Positions 56,447 to 64,000 of a stretch of 64,000 bases of DNA are shown piece by piece (position 1 is the first letter of the stretch; the number at the start of each line of letters is the position of its first letter). The position numbers and the translations under genes were made by a program. Source of the stretch: Sphingomonas sp. CROZ-RG-20F-R02-07 (GTDB taxonomy: Bacteria; Pseudomonadota; Alphaproteobacteria; Sphingomonadales; Sphingomonadaceae); the NCBI RefSeq assembly GCF_022662335.1, contig NZ_JAKNQJ010000001.1:558001-622000 (forward strand), given 5' to 3'. The notes under the pieces were generated by a model. That model made no database searches and was not told where the DNA came from. It was given only the letters and a program-made list of their open reading frames with translations.

Positions 56447-59400
56447 ATGGCCTCTCCCGCTGAACCGCCCTCCCCCTTGCGCCGCATCGCGATCGACCGG
56501 GGCGGCACCTTCACCGACGTCGTAGCAGAAAGGGCGGACGGCACGATCGCGGTCGCCAAGCTGCTGTCGGTCGATCCCGGCCGATATGACGATGCCGCGG
56601 TCGAGGCCGTGCGGCGGCTGAGCGGCGTGGGCTACGGGCCGCTGCCGCCGATCGCCGTGCGGATCGGCACCACCGTCGCCACCAACGCGCTGCTCGAACG
56701 CCGCGGCAAGCCCACCTTGCTCGCGATCACCCGCGGCTTCGGCGATGCGCTGGCGATCGGCTATCAGGACCGGCCCGACATCTTCGCGCGCGCGATCCGC
56801 AAGCCGCCGCCGCTGCCCGAGCGCGTGATCGAGATCGACGAGCGCATCGACGTCGACGGCGCGACCATCCGGCCGCTCGACCTGGACGCGGCGGAGACGG
56901 CGTTCCGCGCCGCGTTCGACGACGGGCTGCGCAGCATCGCCATCGTCCTGATGCACGGCTGGCGCCACACCGCGCACGAAGAGGCGCTGGCAGACCTCGC
57001 CACGCAAATCGGCTTTCCGCAGGTGTCGGTCGGCCATCGCCTTTCCCCGCTCGTCCGGCTGATCGCGCGCGGCGACACGACGACCGCCGACGCCTATCTG
57101 TCGCCGGTGCTGCGCCGCTATGTCGACGGCCTGACGGTGGCGTTCGGCGGCGCGCCCTTGTTCATGCAATCCTCGGGCGGCCTTGCCGAAGCGCACGCGG
57201 TCAGCGGCAAGGACGCGTTGCTGTCCGGCCCGGCGGGCGGCATCGTCGGCATGGCCGCGGGCGCGCAGGCGGCGGGCGTGGCGCGCGTCATCGGCTTCGA
57301 CATGGGGGGCACCTCGACCGACGTGTCGCTCTGGGCGGGCAGCTTCGAACGCCGGCAGGAGGCCGTGATCGGCGGCGTCCGGGTCTCGGCACCGATGCTG
57401 CGGATTGACACGGTGGCGGCCGGCGGAGGATCGATCTGCCGCTTCGATGGCGGCCGCTTCGTCGTCGGCCCGGAATCGGCGGCCGCCGATCCCGGTCCCG
57501 CCTGCTACCGACGCGGCGGTCCGCTCACCGTCACCGACTGCAACCTCATCCTCGGCAAGATAGCCCCCGCATATTTCCCGGCAGTGTTCGGGCCGGATCG
57601 CGACCGGCCGCTCGACCGCGACGCCGCGCAGGCGCGCCTCGACCAGCTGCTCGACGCGGTCGCGGCGGCGACCGGCACCCGCCCAGCCCCGCTGGCCGCC
57701 GCACAGGGCCTGGTCGACATCGCGGTCGCCAACATGGCGAATGCCATCAAGGCGGTTTCGGTCGCGCGCGGCCATGATCCCGCCAGCTATGCGCTGATGA
57801 GCTTCGGTGGCGCCGGCGGCCAGCACGCCTGCCTCGTCGCCGACGCGCTCGGCATGACCGCGGTGCTGGTCCACCCCCTCGCCGGCGTCCTGTCGGCCTG
57901 GGGCATCGCGCTCGCCGACCGCCGCACGATGCGGCAGCGGACGATCGGCGTGCCGCTGTCCGAGCCCGCGTGGCGCGAGAGCCTCGCCGACCTGTCCGCC
58001 GACGCCGCAGAGCAGCTTGGCCCCGACGCGACGATCGCGGCGATCGCGACGCTGCGCCACGCGCGCACCGATCAGGGGATTGACGTGCCGGTCGGCGACG
58101 TTGCCGCGATGGCGGCGGACTTCGCGGCCGCGCATCGCGACCGGTTCGGCTTCGACGGCGACGACGTGCTGATCGTCGAGCGGCTCCAGGTCGAGGCGAT
58201 CCTCGCCACCGCCACGCCGGCGCCGACTCGTGCGGGTGGTGGCACCGCGACGGTCGAAACGACCGCGGTGACGATGGCGGGCACGACGCACGACGCGCCC
58301 CTGCACCGCCGCGACACGCTCGGCCCCGGCGCCCGCATCGATGGTCCGGCGCTGATCGTCGACGAGACCTCGACGATCGCGGTGGAGCCCGGCTGGACGG
58401 CATCGGTGCTGAACGACGGCACGCTCCGCCTGACCCGATCGGCGACCCGCGTCGCCACCGCCACCGCCGACGCTGCGGCCGATCCCGTCCGGCTCGCGAT
58501 CTTCGCGGGATTGTTCATGGGGCTGGCGGAGGAGATGGGCTCGGCGCTCCAGCGCAGCGCGGCATCGGTCAACATCCGCGAACGGCTCGATTTCTCCTGC
58601 GCGATCTTCGACGCCGCCGGTCATCTCGTCGCCAATGCGCCGCACATCCCGGTCCATCTCGGCTCGATGGGCGATTGCGTCCGCCACCTGATCGCAAGCC
58701 GCACGTCGGATGGCCGCGGCATGCGCCCGGGCGACGCCTATGCGGTCAACGATCCCTATCGCGGCGGCACCCATCTGCCCGACATCACCGTCGTCCAGCC
58801 CGTGTTCGCCGGGGGAGACCTTCCCGCCTTCTTCGTCGCGGCGCGCGGCCATCATGCCGATGTCGGCGGCACCAGCCCCGGATCGATGCCGGCCGACAGC
58901 CGCAGCATCCATGACGAAGGCGTGATCTTCGACGACGTGCTGGTGGTCGCGGACGGACGGCTGCGCGAGGAGGAACTGCGCGCGCTGTTCGCGGGCGGCA
59001 CGCACCCGGCGCGCAACATCGACCAGAACATGGCCGATCTCGCCGCACAGCTCGCCGCCTGCGCGCGTGGTGCCGCCGGCCTCGAACGCATGGTCGTCGA
59101 ACAGGGGCTGGCGGTCGTCTCCGCCTATATGGACCATGTCCAGGCGCATGCCGAAATGCTCGCCCGCCGCGTTGTCGGTGCGTTGCGCGACGGCGAATTC
59201 GCCTACCCGACCGACGATGGCGCCGTCGTCCGCGTCGCCGTCCGCATCGATCGGGCGGCGGGCGCGATCACCGTCGATTTCAGCGGCACCAGCGACCAGC
59301 GCCCCGGCAACACCAACGCGCCGCTCGCCGTGACGCGCGCGGCGGTGCTCTACGTCCTGCGCACGCTGGTCGACACCGACACGCCGCTCAACGACGGGTT

Positions 59401-60016
59401 CCTGCGCCCCGTGACGCTGATCGTGCCGGAAGGATCGATGCTCAACCCGCGCTTTCCCGCCGCGGTGGTCGCGGGCAACGTCGAAACCAGCCAGGTCGTC
59501 ACCGACGCGCTGATGGGCGCGCTCGGTGCGATGGCGGCCAGCCAGGGCACGATGAACAATTTCACCTTCGGCGACGATACCCGCCAATATTACGAGACGA
59601 TCGCCGGGGGCGCCGGTGCGGGGCCGGGCTTTGCCGGCGCGAGCGCGGTGCAGACGCACATGACCAACAGCCGCCTGACCGATCCCGAAGTGCTCGAGAC
59701 GCGGTTCCCCGTCCTGCTCGAATCCTTCGCGATCCGCCGCGGCTCGGGCGGCGACGGCGCATGGGCCGGCGGCGACGGCGCGACACGGCGGGTGCGCTTT
59801 CGCGAAACGATGCGCGCCAACATCCTGTCGAACCATCGCCGGGTGCCCCCCTTCGGCCTGGCGGGCGGCGGCGACGGCGCGGTCGGCGCCAACCGCATCG
59901 AACGCGCCGACGGCCGCGTCGAGACGCTCGACGCCGTCGCTTCGGCGGAGATGATGCCGGGCGACGTCTTCGTCATCGAAACGCCCGGCGGCGGCGGTTA
60001 CGGGAGCGCGAGCTGA
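56447..60016 (+). CDS. fused 5-oxoprolinase (hydantoinase A/B type), ATP-dependent
   Basis: 1189 residues, close to eukaryotic 5-oxoprolinase (~1288). Hydrolyses 5-oxo-L-proline to glutamate with ATP. HyuA-like half: [66 protein letters not shown] and [19 protein letters not shown]. HyuB-like half from about residue 680: [76 protein letters not shown] and the final [13 protein letters not shown] overlaps the next ATG (TGATG). The neighbours are 5-oxoproline transport-type genes, favouring oxoprolinase over hydantoinase. Confidence 0.9.
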   Translation: MASPAEPPSPLRRIAIDRGGTFTDVVAERADGTIAVAKLLSVDPGRYDDAAVEAVRRLSGVGYGPLPPIAVRIGTTVATNALLERRGKPTLLAITRGFGDALAIGYQDRPDIFARAIRKPPPLPERVIEIDERIDVDGATIRPLDLDAAETAFRAAFDDGLRSIAIVLMHGWRHTAHEEALADLATQIGFPQVSVGHRLSPLVRLIARGDTTTADAYLSPVLRRYVDGLTVAFGGAPLFMQSSGGLAEAHAVSGKDALLSGPAGGIVGMAAGAQAAGVARVIGFDMGGTSTDVSLWAGSFERRQEAVIGGVRVSAPMLRIDTVAAGGGSICRFDGGRFVVGPESAAADPGPACYRRGGPLTVTDCNLILGKIAPAYFPAVFGPDRDRPLDRDAAQARLDQLLDAVAAATGTRPAPLAAAQGLVDIAVANMANAIKAVSVARGHDPASYALMSFGGAGGQHACLVADALGMTAVLVHPLAGVLSAWGIALADRRTMRQRTIGVPLSEPAWRESLADLSADAAEQLGPDATIAAIATLRHARTDQGIDVPVGDVAAMAADFAAAHRDRFGFDGDDVLIVERLQVEAILATATPAPTRAGGGTATVETTAVTMAGTTHDAPLHRRDTLGPGARIDGPALIVDETSTIAVEPGWTASVLNDGTLRLTRSATRVATATADAAADPVRLAIFAGLFMGLAEEMGSALQRSAASVNIRERLDFSCAIFDAAGHLVANAPHIPVHLGSMGDCVRHLIASRTSDGRGMRPGDAYAVNDPYRGGTHLPDITVVQPVFAGGDLPAFFVAARGHHADVGGTSPGSMPADSRSIHDEGVIFDDVLVVADGRLREEELRALFAGGTHPARNIDQNMADLAAQLAACARGAAGLERMVVEQGLAVVSAYMDHVQAHAEMLARRVVGALRDGEFAYPTDDGAVVRVAVRIDRAAGAITVDFSGTSDQRPGNTNAPLAVTRAAVLYVLRTLVDTDTPLNDGFLRPVTLIVPEGSMLNPRFPAAVVAGNVETSQVVTDALMGALGAMAASQGTMNNFTFGDDTRQYYETIAGGAGAGPGFAGASAVQTHMTNSRLTDPEVLETRFPVLLESFAIRRGSGGDGAWAGGDGATRRVRFRETMRANILSNHRRVPPFGLAGGGDGAVGANRIERADGRVETLDAVASAEMMPGDVFVIETPGGGGYGSAS

Positions 60017-60672
60017 TGCTGGTCCTGTCGGGCGTCGCAGTGATCGCGCTGGGTTTCCTGCTGCGCTTCAACCCGCTGCTGGTGATCGCCGCCGCCGCGC
60101 TCGTCACCGGTTTCGCCGCCGGGCTCGATCCGCTCGCCTTGCTCGCGCGCTTCGGGCACGCCTTCAACGAAACGCGCTACGTCACCGCCATCTATATGGT
60201 GCTGCCGGTGATCGGCCTGCTCGAACGCGCCGGGTTACAGGCCCGCGCCCGCGGCCTCGTCGCCGGCTTGCAGGGCCTCACCGTCGGACGCCTCCTCGCC
60301 GGCTATTTGCTGTTCCGCCAGCTCTCCGCCGCGCTAGGGTTGAACGCCATCGCCGGTCATCCACAGACCGTCCGCCCGCTGGTCGCGCCGATGGCGGAGG
60401 CAGCGGCGGAGCGGCAGGGCGGCGGCGCCGACTCCGAACGGGTGCGCGCTCTGGCCGCCGCGACCGACAATATCGGCGTGTTCTTCGGCGAGGACATCTT
60501 CATCGCGATCGGCTCGATCCTGCTAATGAAGGGCGTGCTCGATGGCTATGGCATCCATATCGAGCCGTTCCATCTGTCGATCTGGGCGATCCCCACCGCC
60601 ATCGCCGCGTTCCTGATCCACGGCGCGCGGCTGTGGTGGCTCGATCGCCGGTTGGCCCGGCGGGCGCGATGA
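60016..60672 (+). CDS. DUF969 membrane protein, putative 5-oxoproline transporter subunit
   Basis: 218 residues, about six hydrophobic segments: VLSGVAVIALGFLLRFNPLL, YVTAIYMVLPVIGLLERAGL, and a conserved loop LRQ-type LFRQLSAALGLNAIAGHPQT followed by VRPLVAPMAEAAA. AATDNIGVFFGEDIFIAIGS is another family block. DUF969 and DUF979 proteins occur as pairs and are annotated as 5-oxoproline transporter subunits; direct overlap with an oxoprolinase gene supports this. ATG overlaps the stop of the upstream gene and its own stop overlaps DUF979. Confidence 0.88.
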   Translation: MLVLSGVAVIALGFLLRFNPLLVIAAAALVTGFAAGLDPLALLARFGHAFNETRYVTAIYMVLPVIGLLERAGLQARARGLVAGLQGLTVGRLLAGYLLFRQLSAALGLNAIAGHPQTVRPLVAPMAEAAAERQGGGADSERVRALAAATDNIGVFFGEDIFIAIGSILLMKGVLDGYGIHIEPFHLSIWAIPTAIAAFLIHGARLWWLDRRLARRAR

Positions 60673-61568
60673 TCGGGCTGAACCTCGTCTATGCCGTCGC
60701 GGGCGCGTTCTTCGCCGCCTGTGCGGTATCGGGACTGGTCGACCGGCGATGGGCGAATGCGCTGTTTCATGCGCTTCTCGCCACGTCCCTCTTCGCCGGC
60801 GACCGGATCGGCGATACCGGCAACGGTGTGCTGGTGCTCGCGCTGATCGGCATCGCGACGTCGGGGCGGATGCGGGGCGGCGAGGCGACCGATCAGGCCG
60901 TGCTGCATGGCCCGCTCCTCCTGCTCGCGCTCGCCATTCCGCTGCTGACGCTCGGCGGCACACTCCTGTTCAAGCAATTGCCGACATGGGTCGATCCCAA
61001 ACAGGCGACATTGGTGGCGCTTGCGGTGGCCGTCCTCGTCGCGCTCGCGCTGTGCCATCTGGTCCTGCGCCCGCCGGCCCTCGCCGGCGTGCGGGCCGGA
61101 CGGCGGCTGCTCGACGAGATCGGCTGGGCCGTGCTGATGCCGCAGCTGCTCGCCAGCCTCGGCGCGGTGTTCGCGCTGGCTGGCGTCGGTGACGTGGTCG
61201 GCGGCCTGATCGGGCGAGCGATTCCCGGCGACAGCCTGTTCGGGGCGGTCGTGGCCTACACGGTCGGCATGGCGCTGTTCACGATCGTCATGGGCAACGC
61301 CTTCGCCGCCTTCCCCGTGATGGCGGCCGCAGTCGGCCTGCCGCTGCTGGTCCACCACTTCGGCGGCAACCCCGCGCCGGTCGCCGCAATCGGCATGCTC
61401 GCCGGCTTCTGCGGCACCTTGCTCACGCCGATGGCGGCGAACTACAACATCGTGCCCGCCGCCTTGCTCGATCTGCGCGACCGCTATGGCGTGATCCGTG
61501 CGCAGGTGCCGACCGCGCTGCCGCTGCTGCTGTTCAACATCATGCTCTTGTGGTGGGTGATCCGATGA
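60669..61568 (+). CDS. DUF979 membrane protein, putative 5-oxoproline transporter subunit
   Basis: 299 residues with about nine helices. Characteristic stretches are GDRIGDTGNGVLVLALIGIA, GTLLFKQLPTWVDPKQATLV, GNAFAAFPVMAAAVGLPLLV and GFCGTLLTPMAANYNIVPAA with the Asn-rich TPMAANYN loop. Partner of the DUF969 protein; ATGA overlaps on both sides show strict co-translation. Confidence 0.88.
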   Translation: MIGLNLVYAVAGAFFAACAVSGLVDRRWANALFHALLATSLFAGDRIGDTGNGVLVLALIGIATSGRMRGGEATDQAVLHGPLLLLALAIPLLTLGGTLLFKQLPTWVDPKQATLVALAVAVLVALALCHLVLRPPALAGVRAGRRLLDEIGWAVLMPQLLASLGAVFALAGVGDVVGGLIGRAIPGDSLFGAVVAYTVGMALFTIVMGNAFAAFPVMAAAVGLPLLVHHFGGNPAPVAAIGMLAGFCGTLLTPMAANYNIVPAALLDLRDRYGVIRAQVPTALPLLLFNIMLLWWVIR

Positions 61569-62536
61569 CGACGCTCGATACTGAAATCGCGAGCCGCTTT
61601 GCGCGGATCACGCTGGCGCATATCGGCCTGCAATATCCCTACAAGCTCGACCAGGTGCTGACCGGGCCCGCCGACGCCGTTCCGCCCACGACGCTGCACC
61701 CGATCTTCCACGGCAGCTTCGACTGGCACAGTTGCGTCCATGGCTGGTGGCAATTGCTGACACTGCGACGGATGTTCCCCGATCTGCCGGAAGCGAGCGC
61801 GATCGGCGCGCTGGCCGACAGGATGCTGACGCCCGCGCTCGTCGCCGGCGAGCTGGCCTATCTCGATCGCCCGATGAGCGGTGGGTTCGAACGTCCCTAT
61901 GGCTGGGCCTGGCTGCTGGCGCTGCATGGCGAGGCGGAGCGCCACGATGCGCCCTGGGCGGCGGCGCTGGCGCCGCTCGCCCGCGCCTTCGCCGCGCGCT
62001 TCCTCGCCTATCTGCCCAAGCTCACCTATCCGATCCGGGTCGGCACCCATTTCAACACCGCCTTTGCGCTGGTACTCGCCCGCGACTGGGCGACGGGCCG
62101 CGAGCCGCGTCTGGCCGATCTGATCGACGCGCGCGCCCGAGACTGGTTCGGCGCCGATCGCGCCTGTCAGGCGTGGGAGCCGTCGGGCGACGACTTCCTC
62201 TCTCCCACCCTGACCGAGGCGGTGCTGATGCGCCGCGTCCTGCCGCCGGATGCGTTCGCGACGTGGTTCGCGGCATTCCTGCCCGACCTCGCGGCCGGCC
62301 AGCCCGCGACGCTGTTCCACCCCGTGCACGTCTCCGACCGCACCGACGGCAAGATCGCCCATCTCGACGGCCTCAATCTCAGCCGCGCCTGGTGCTGGCG
62401 ATCGCTCGCTGACGGCGACATCGCGCTCGAAACCACGGCACGACGCCATCTGGAAGCGAGCCTCCCCCATCTCGACGCGAACTACATGGGCGCTCACTGG
62501 CTCCCGACCTTCGCGTTGCTTGCGATGACTCACTGA
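61565..62536 (+). CDS. DUF2891 family protein
   Basis: 323 residues, soluble, no signal peptide. Motifs: HPIFHGSFDWHSCVHGWWQL, SGGFERPYGWAWLLALHGEA, VGTHFNTAFALVLARDW, WEPSGDDFLSPTLTEAVLMR and GLNLSRAWCWRSLA. The run of conserved His, Trp and Glu residues suggests a helical (alpha/alpha) barrel enzyme. Function unknown. ATG overlaps the DUF979 stop, placing it in the 5-oxoproline operon as its last gene. Confidence 0.88.
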   Translation: MTTLDTEIASRFARITLAHIGLQYPYKLDQVLTGPADAVPPTTLHPIFHGSFDWHSCVHGWWQLLTLRRMFPDLPEASAIGALADRMLTPALVAGELAYLDRPMSGGFERPYGWAWLLALHGEAERHDAPWAAALAPLARAFAARFLAYLPKLTYPIRVGTHFNTAFALVLARDWATGREPRLADLIDARARDWFGADRACQAWEPSGDDFLSPTLTEAVLMRRVLPPDAFATWFAAFLPDLAAGQPATLFHPVHVSDRTDGKIAHLDGLNLSRAWCWRSLADGDIALETTARRHLEASLPHLDANYMGAHWLPTFALLAMTH

Positions 62537-62675
62537 ACCATCTTGCAGATCTTCGCCGCGCTCCACGGAGCGCACGTCTGGCTTCGAGCATGATCGGCCG
62601 CCGTGCGAGACCCTGCCGATCCATGTGACAAGATCATTCACGGGCTGAAAACACTGACCAATTATGCTGGTCGTC

Positions 62676-62957
62676 ATGGAACCGACCATTACCGGGTCAC
62701 CGGCTGCCGATTATCAAGGTAAGCAGGTGAAGGCAGGGACCGCCGCACTCCTATTTGCCGTCGTCACCGGGGTTCCCGTTGCGGGTCTCTGGCTGATCCC
62801 TGCGCTCGCGCCGGGTGAGCTGATCGCCCCGGTCAGCCCCGACCTCTTCGCGGCTGCGGTGTGCGTCGGTGTCCTTGGGGGTCTCTTGCTGACCGCCCGC
62901 CTCCCGCGTTGGTCTGCGATGGGTCCAGGGCATCGACGAACAGCCCGGCAAAGGTGA
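62676..62957 (+). CDS. hypothetical small membrane protein
   Basis: 93 residues from MEPTITGSPAADYQGKQVKA, followed by two hydrophobic segments (LLFAVVTGVPVAGLWLIPAL and LFAAAVCVGVLGGLLLTARL) and a basic tail. An ATG four codons upstream is also possible. No family recognised; the tail may be frameshifted. The following 150 bases hold no gene. Confidence 0.45.
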   Translation: MEPTITGSPAADYQGKQVKAGTAALLFAVVTGVPVAGLWLIPALAPGELIAPVSPDLFAAAVCVGVLGGLLLTARLPRWSAMGPGHRRTARQR

Positions 62958-63107
62958 GCCCGACTACTTCCCAATCGGCCGTGTCGAGCGGTCGCCTCGA
63001 ACCTCAACTGTGCCTGGTACGTGGCTTGAAATAGCGCAGGTCGATCAGGACTCAAAAGATCGTCGGCCGGAGGCGTCCGTCGTTCCCCTCCGCACGTATT
63101 CAAGAGC

Positions 63108-64000
63108 ATGAGGAGTGAGGCTGCCTTGACCGACGTCCTCTCTCGAGCCCGACGAAGATATGGCCTAGCCATCCTGGTCTTCGCCTTGCTGCCCGGTATT
63201 GCCCAAGCGCACGTGAAATGGTTCTGCGGCCCGATCGACGCGTCGATCCCGCCTGCAGCGCTGCAGCAGGTGCTCTCCCCTTTGTTCTTCGCGTGCCTGG
63301 CCGGATTCGCGACCTTGGTAGCGTCGGGTAGCAGCTTCGATGCACTCCTTGCCCGGTACGTGCCCGCATCGCGCGAAGGCGACCGACGAGGCGTTGTGGT
63401 GGATATCGTCATCCGGGTCGGCCTGGCGGTCTATGCGGTGTGCCTGTGGCGCGATCTGGCGGTGGTACTCTGGGCCGACGACGCGACCGGGTCGGTTCTG
63501 ACGCCGGAGATGGTAGACCGGGCCCACTGGATTGGCCTGCTCCAGCTCGCAATCGCGGGCATGGTTCTGGTGCCGCGGCTATCGCTGCTGGCCGCATTTG
63601 GGCTCCTCACGCTTTTTGCGATCGGCGTGGCGCGGTTCGGCGCGTTCTACATGATCGATTATACATTCTTCGTCGGGCTTGCAGCTTATGTGGCGCTGGG
63701 GCAGCCAGCGTTGCGGCGCCACCTTCGGCTCGCGTCGGGTCGGGTCTCGATCCTCACCGCCAGCCTCAGCCTCAGCTTGATGTGGACTGCGGTCGAGAAG
63801 TTCCTGTTTCCGCAGTGGACGATCGCCGTCCTGCTGCACCATCCAGCCATCACGGCGGGATTCCCGTTTACCTCGGTCACCACGATCGCCGGCTTCGTCG
63901 AGTTCAGCCTGTCGTTTTACCTTCTCGTAGGTCGCGCGGTTCTCGTCCGCGTCGCCGCGGTCCTACTTGCCGGCGTTTTCGTCATGGCGATGCCGGAGTT
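63108..64000 (+). CDS. multi-pass membrane protein, partial at the right edge
   Basis: An open frame from ATG 63108 to the window end (297 codons, no stop). It begins with a basic stretch and a signal-like segment (YGLAILVFALLPGIAQAHVK), then several membrane spans: LFFACLAGFATLVA, VVDIVIRVGLAVYAVCLW, IGLLQLAIAGMVLVP, YMIDYTFFVGLAAYVALG, VEFSLSFYLLVGRAVLV. Missed by stop-to-stop calling because it is truncated. HVKWFCGPID after the signal may be a metal-handling site, but no family was recognised. Confidence 0.7.
   Translation, partial: MRSEAALTDVLSRARRRYGLAILVFALLPGIAQAHVKWFCGPIDASIPPAALQQVLSPLFFACLAGFATLVASGSSFDALLARYVPASREGDRRGVVVDIVIRVGLAVYAVCLWRDLAVVLWADDATGSVLTPEMVDRAHWIGLLQLAIAGMVLVPRLSLLAAFGLLTLFAIGVARFGAFYMIDYTFFVGLAAYVALGQPALRRHLRLASGRVSILTASLSLSLMWTAVEKFLFPQWTIAVLLHHPAITAGFPFTSVTTIAGFVEFSLSFYLLVGRAVLVRVAAVLLAGVFVMAMPE

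Noticed and set aside
56159..59836. Very long minus-strand frame (over 1200 codons) opposite the oxoprolinase
   Set aside because: It is the antisense shadow of a high-GC gene: Arg/Ala/His/Asp-rich, no family motifs, while the plus strand has complete family motifs.

Overview
The window is high-GC chromosomal DNA from an alphaproteobacterium, most likely a Sphingomonas-type member of the Sphingomonadaceae. The assignment rests on core-gene order (rseP-dxr-cdsA-uppS-frr-pyrH-tsf-rpsB; icd, alaS and recA close together; mreBCD-mrdA-rodA), two large TonB-dependent receptors, a Sphingomonas-type (PhoK/PafA-like) alkaline phosphatase, a MutL with its own endonuclease motif, and LexA sites of the alphaproteobacterial form (GTTC-N7-GTTC).

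Layout. 1-6410 (minus strand) is the tightly overlapped isoprenoid/phospholipid/translation cluster. 6545-6971 holds a promoter with an embedded LexA box in front of a 78-residue single-span membrane protein, read here as a candidate SOS-induced gene. 6910-8491 is pssA-psd (phosphatidylethanolamine synthesis). 8602-11632 is icd and a KefB-type antiporter whose start codon lies in a perfect hairpin. 11896-13445 is a complete IS1182-family element with a 4-bp target duplication, followed by small orphan secreted proteins. 14650-23677 carries a repeat-type secreted protein, alaS, an M24 peptidase, a dicarboxylate symporter, a lipoprotein with a small hydrophobic partner, a glutathione transferase and recA with its LexA box. 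24133-31420 carries ispE, a TPR protein, ETF-ubiquinone oxidoreductase, a degenerate uracil-DNA glycosylase coupled to a lytic transglycosylase, and moaB. 31473-43324 is a transport and phosphorus-scavenging region: glycerophosphodiesterase with a TonB receptor, modABC, another TonB receptor, an alkaline phosphatase, a PQQ-type sugar dehydrogenase and a DUF2231 membrane protein. 43473-52223 carries an AbrB-type transporter, mutL and the complete elongasome cluster mreBCD-mrdA-rodA, ending at a tRNA-Lys gene.

From the tRNA-Lys (52314) to about 56440 the sequence is accessory and partly decayed: a 5'-truncated IS66 transposase with its pRiA4b/TnpR passenger, a metallo-beta-lactamase-fold lactonase with a tiny membrane ORF, a DEDD exonuclease-like gene, a frameshifted SEC-C gene missing from simple ORF calling, and a truncated DUF4142 gene. 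56447-62536 is a four-gene operon for 5-oxoproline: a fused ATP-dependent 5-oxoprolinase, two membrane proteins of the DUF969/DUF979 transporter type and a DUF2891 protein, joined by 1- to 4-base overlaps. The window ends inside an unassigned multi-pass membrane protein.

All calls come from reading motifs, overlaps and context; no database search was run.
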